From contig OX595988.1 of the NCBI GenBank assembly GCA_951394045.1, forward strand, positions 62,001-126,000: 64,000 nucleotides of DNA. The letters run 5' to 3'. Below are positions 62,671-64,000 of the stretch, in pieces. This DNA is from Nitzschia sp. DOCU1 (Eukaryota; Bacillariophyta; Bacillariophyceae; Bacillariales; Bacillariaceae). Made by a program: the position numbers and the translations under genes. The notes beneath the pieces are model-generated. The model saw only the letters and a program-made list of their open reading frames with translations. It did no database searches and was not told the DNA's origin. Numbering within the stretch: position 1 is the stretch's first letter; the number at the start of each line of letters is the position of its first letter.

Positions 62671-63330
62671 TTGCGCCACACCGATTTGACAACGGCCCGA
62701 AAGGAACGGTCCACTGCCATAAAGATTGCTCTGACAACTGCAGAGCTTATCAAGCAAAACAATCCAGATCATGAGGGGTCGTTCATGTGCCAGGAACAAG
62801 CATTTGGTCGTTCTGTTGATATTGGTGGAGTTTGTGCTAAAACAAAATATTATCTTCTTGGTCAAGTGCGAGCTAATGGTGACCAAATTCTCATGAAATA
62901 TCAACACTATCTCTTGAATGCCGTTCAAGGCGTTTCTGGTGCACGAGGGTTGGACGAAGAACAAAGGCAGAGACGACTATCTGCTTGGAAGGAATGGGAA
63001 GAAGAGAGATGGCATGATCAGTCCTACTCGTGTAGCAACCCTAGCTTTTTGGAGAGCACAGTCACCGGGGGACGCCCACCAGAGTTTACAAGGATGTTTT
63101 CCCTGATATTCAGGTACCGGATAAGACAACAAAAGACGCAATCTGTAAGGCCATTGGCGCCTATCTAAAGTTGGAAGGTGGGGCAAGCCCGATTAACCTT
63201 CAGGCCGCCATTGGATTGGAGTCAAAGAAAGACAGTGGTACACATTTGCGGGTGGAAGCGACCACCGCCTTCTTGCGCAGCTCGATTGCTACTACCGCTG
63301 ATACACACTATCTTGAGTACTGTGATTAAA
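62671..63330 (+). pseudogene. decayed coding remnant, family unknown
   Basis: A frame at 62671-63168 reads like real protein to about KEWEEERW, then degrades. A second frame from about 63088 reads VYKDVFPDIQVPDKTTKDAI and ends LEYCD at 63327-63329. A shift between them is needed near 63010-63085, where no frame is clean. Composition and the two convincing halves suggest a former gene or transposon ORF with one or two frameshifts. Confidence 0.4.
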
Positions 63331-63629
63331 TAATAGATGTCTATGAATTCTTAGCTTCTAACTAGATAGCGCATTCTCTTCGCCGTTTTAATATAATAGT
63401 TTCTCGAACAAGGAGCATCGATGGATGCTCGATTGTGTCCACTTGATGCGCATTCCTCTTAATTACCACGCGTTGGTTGTCATTGGTCAACCATCGGTGG
63501 TGATGGAAATCAATGACAACAGCACATAAATCGGAGACTTGCTCGACAATCCAGATGGTTTGGAGATGGCAATCACTTGCGTTACGGAGCCCTGGGCGCC
63601 GATGATGCAAAGTCATTCACGGAACAACG
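63331..63629. other. intergenic, no gene seen
   Basis: Short stretch before the minisatellite. No recognisable feature. Confidence 0.3.
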
Positions 63630-63960
63630 ACAGTGATCGTCAATTGAAAAGCGGCGGCGGATTGTCATGGAAGTAGAAGAATCATCAGTGCCTTGCAATG
63701 ATAACTCAACGCCTTGACTGATACTGCTGAACGAGAGCGATCGTTAATAGAAACCATCGCGGAGGCGGATTGTCATGGAAGTAGCAGCATCATTAGCACC
63801 TTGCAATAATAACTCAATGCCTTGGCTGATACTGTCGAACAATAGTGATCATTTATTGAAACCATCACAGCGGCGGATTGCAGAGTTTTCATGGAAGTAA
63901 CAGAGTTATCAGTGCCTTGCAATAATAACTCAACTGATACTGCCGATGTAAACAGTTGCC
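63630..63960. repeat. 108-bp tandem minisatellite, about three copies
   Basis: Units start with GGCGGATTG at 63656, 63764 and 63872, with exact 108-bp spacing. Each contains TCATGGAAGTA, TTGCAAT.ATAACTCAA, TGATACTG and GTGATC/GCGATC blocks. The third copy has a small insertion and ends early. Confidence 0.85.
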
Positions 63961-64000
63961 GCTCTCGCCATTCCTTGACTATAATAGCCGCATAGAGCCG

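Noticed and set aside
63656..63960. Possible CRISPR array in the 108-bp repeats
   Set aside because: The repeats are contiguous without unique spacers, and this is a eukaryotic genome.
1..64000. tRNA and rRNA genes
   Set aside because: I looked for box B-like GTTCGA.TCC sequences with a fitting cloverleaf and found none; a tRNAscan-SE run would settle it.

Overview
The window looks like nuclear DNA of a diatom, probably a raphid pennate, though no species can be named from the sequence. The evidence is mixed. Host genes carry short GT-AG introns of about 80-100 bp. Several families are typical of diatoms: heat shock factor (HSF) genes, Cys-rich secreted repeat proteins, LNR proteins and a Copia element of diatom type. 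A plastid-type synthetase has a leader with Phe near the predicted signal-peptidase site. Genes sit singly on both strands and most long gaps hold no recognisable gene.

Layout. At 1-3273 is the 3' part of a chromatin-reader gene (PHD finger, Tudor-like segment, three AT-hooks). 3.7-4.5 kb is copy A of a dispersed repeat. 5.0-9.2 kb is a piggyBac-like element with palindromic ends, carrying a transposase and a convergent second gene that resembles the P2X7 cytoplasmic (ballast) zinc domain. 9.7-12.2 kb is a secreted-type multidomain gene with three Cys/Trp-rich repeats. 12.8-14.0 kb is a 5'-truncated LINE. 15.3-20.7 kb is a decayed Copia element with both LTRs. 20.8-25.1 kb is a graveyard: a pseudogene sharing about 160 bp with the PHD gene, repeat copies B and C, an unknown reading frame and a gene fragment. 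25.4-26.9 kb encodes an eight-LNR membrane protein. 27.7-28.7 kb encodes a Pro/Gln-rich protein with a PNRC/Edc1-like decapping motif. 29.9-33.9 kb is an apparently full-length retrotransposon with a restriction-like endonuclease, flanked by a 14-bp target duplication and interrupted by one TGA.

34.6-38.2 kb holds four small paralogous genes of an unrecognised family (C-terminal IDSVL motif), two on each strand, made by two local duplications. Then come a spliced MFS transporter (40.9-42.7 kb), a degenerate repeat field (43.2-44.5 kb), a TPR-like protein (44.8-45.7 kb), a spliced gene fusing bacterial-type PheRS alpha to a C-terminal EMAPII-like tRNA-binding domain (46.4-48.4 kb), a cluster of hairpin repeats (49.7-50.0 kb), Pus10 (51.0-52.5 kb), an HSF gene (53.6-54.6 kb), a DUF2306-like membrane protein (55.3-56.3 kb), a second HSF gene (57.5-58.5 kb), a five-exon secreted or membrane glycoprotein-like gene (59.3-61.3 kb), a decayed coding remnant, and a 108-bp minisatellite near the right edge.

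There is no operon or shared pathway across the window. The strongest candidates for something undescribed are the PheRS alpha-EMAPII fusion, the clustered IDSVL family, the two-gene piggyBac element and the retrotransposon whose single stop falls inside a CXC-type cysteine motif.
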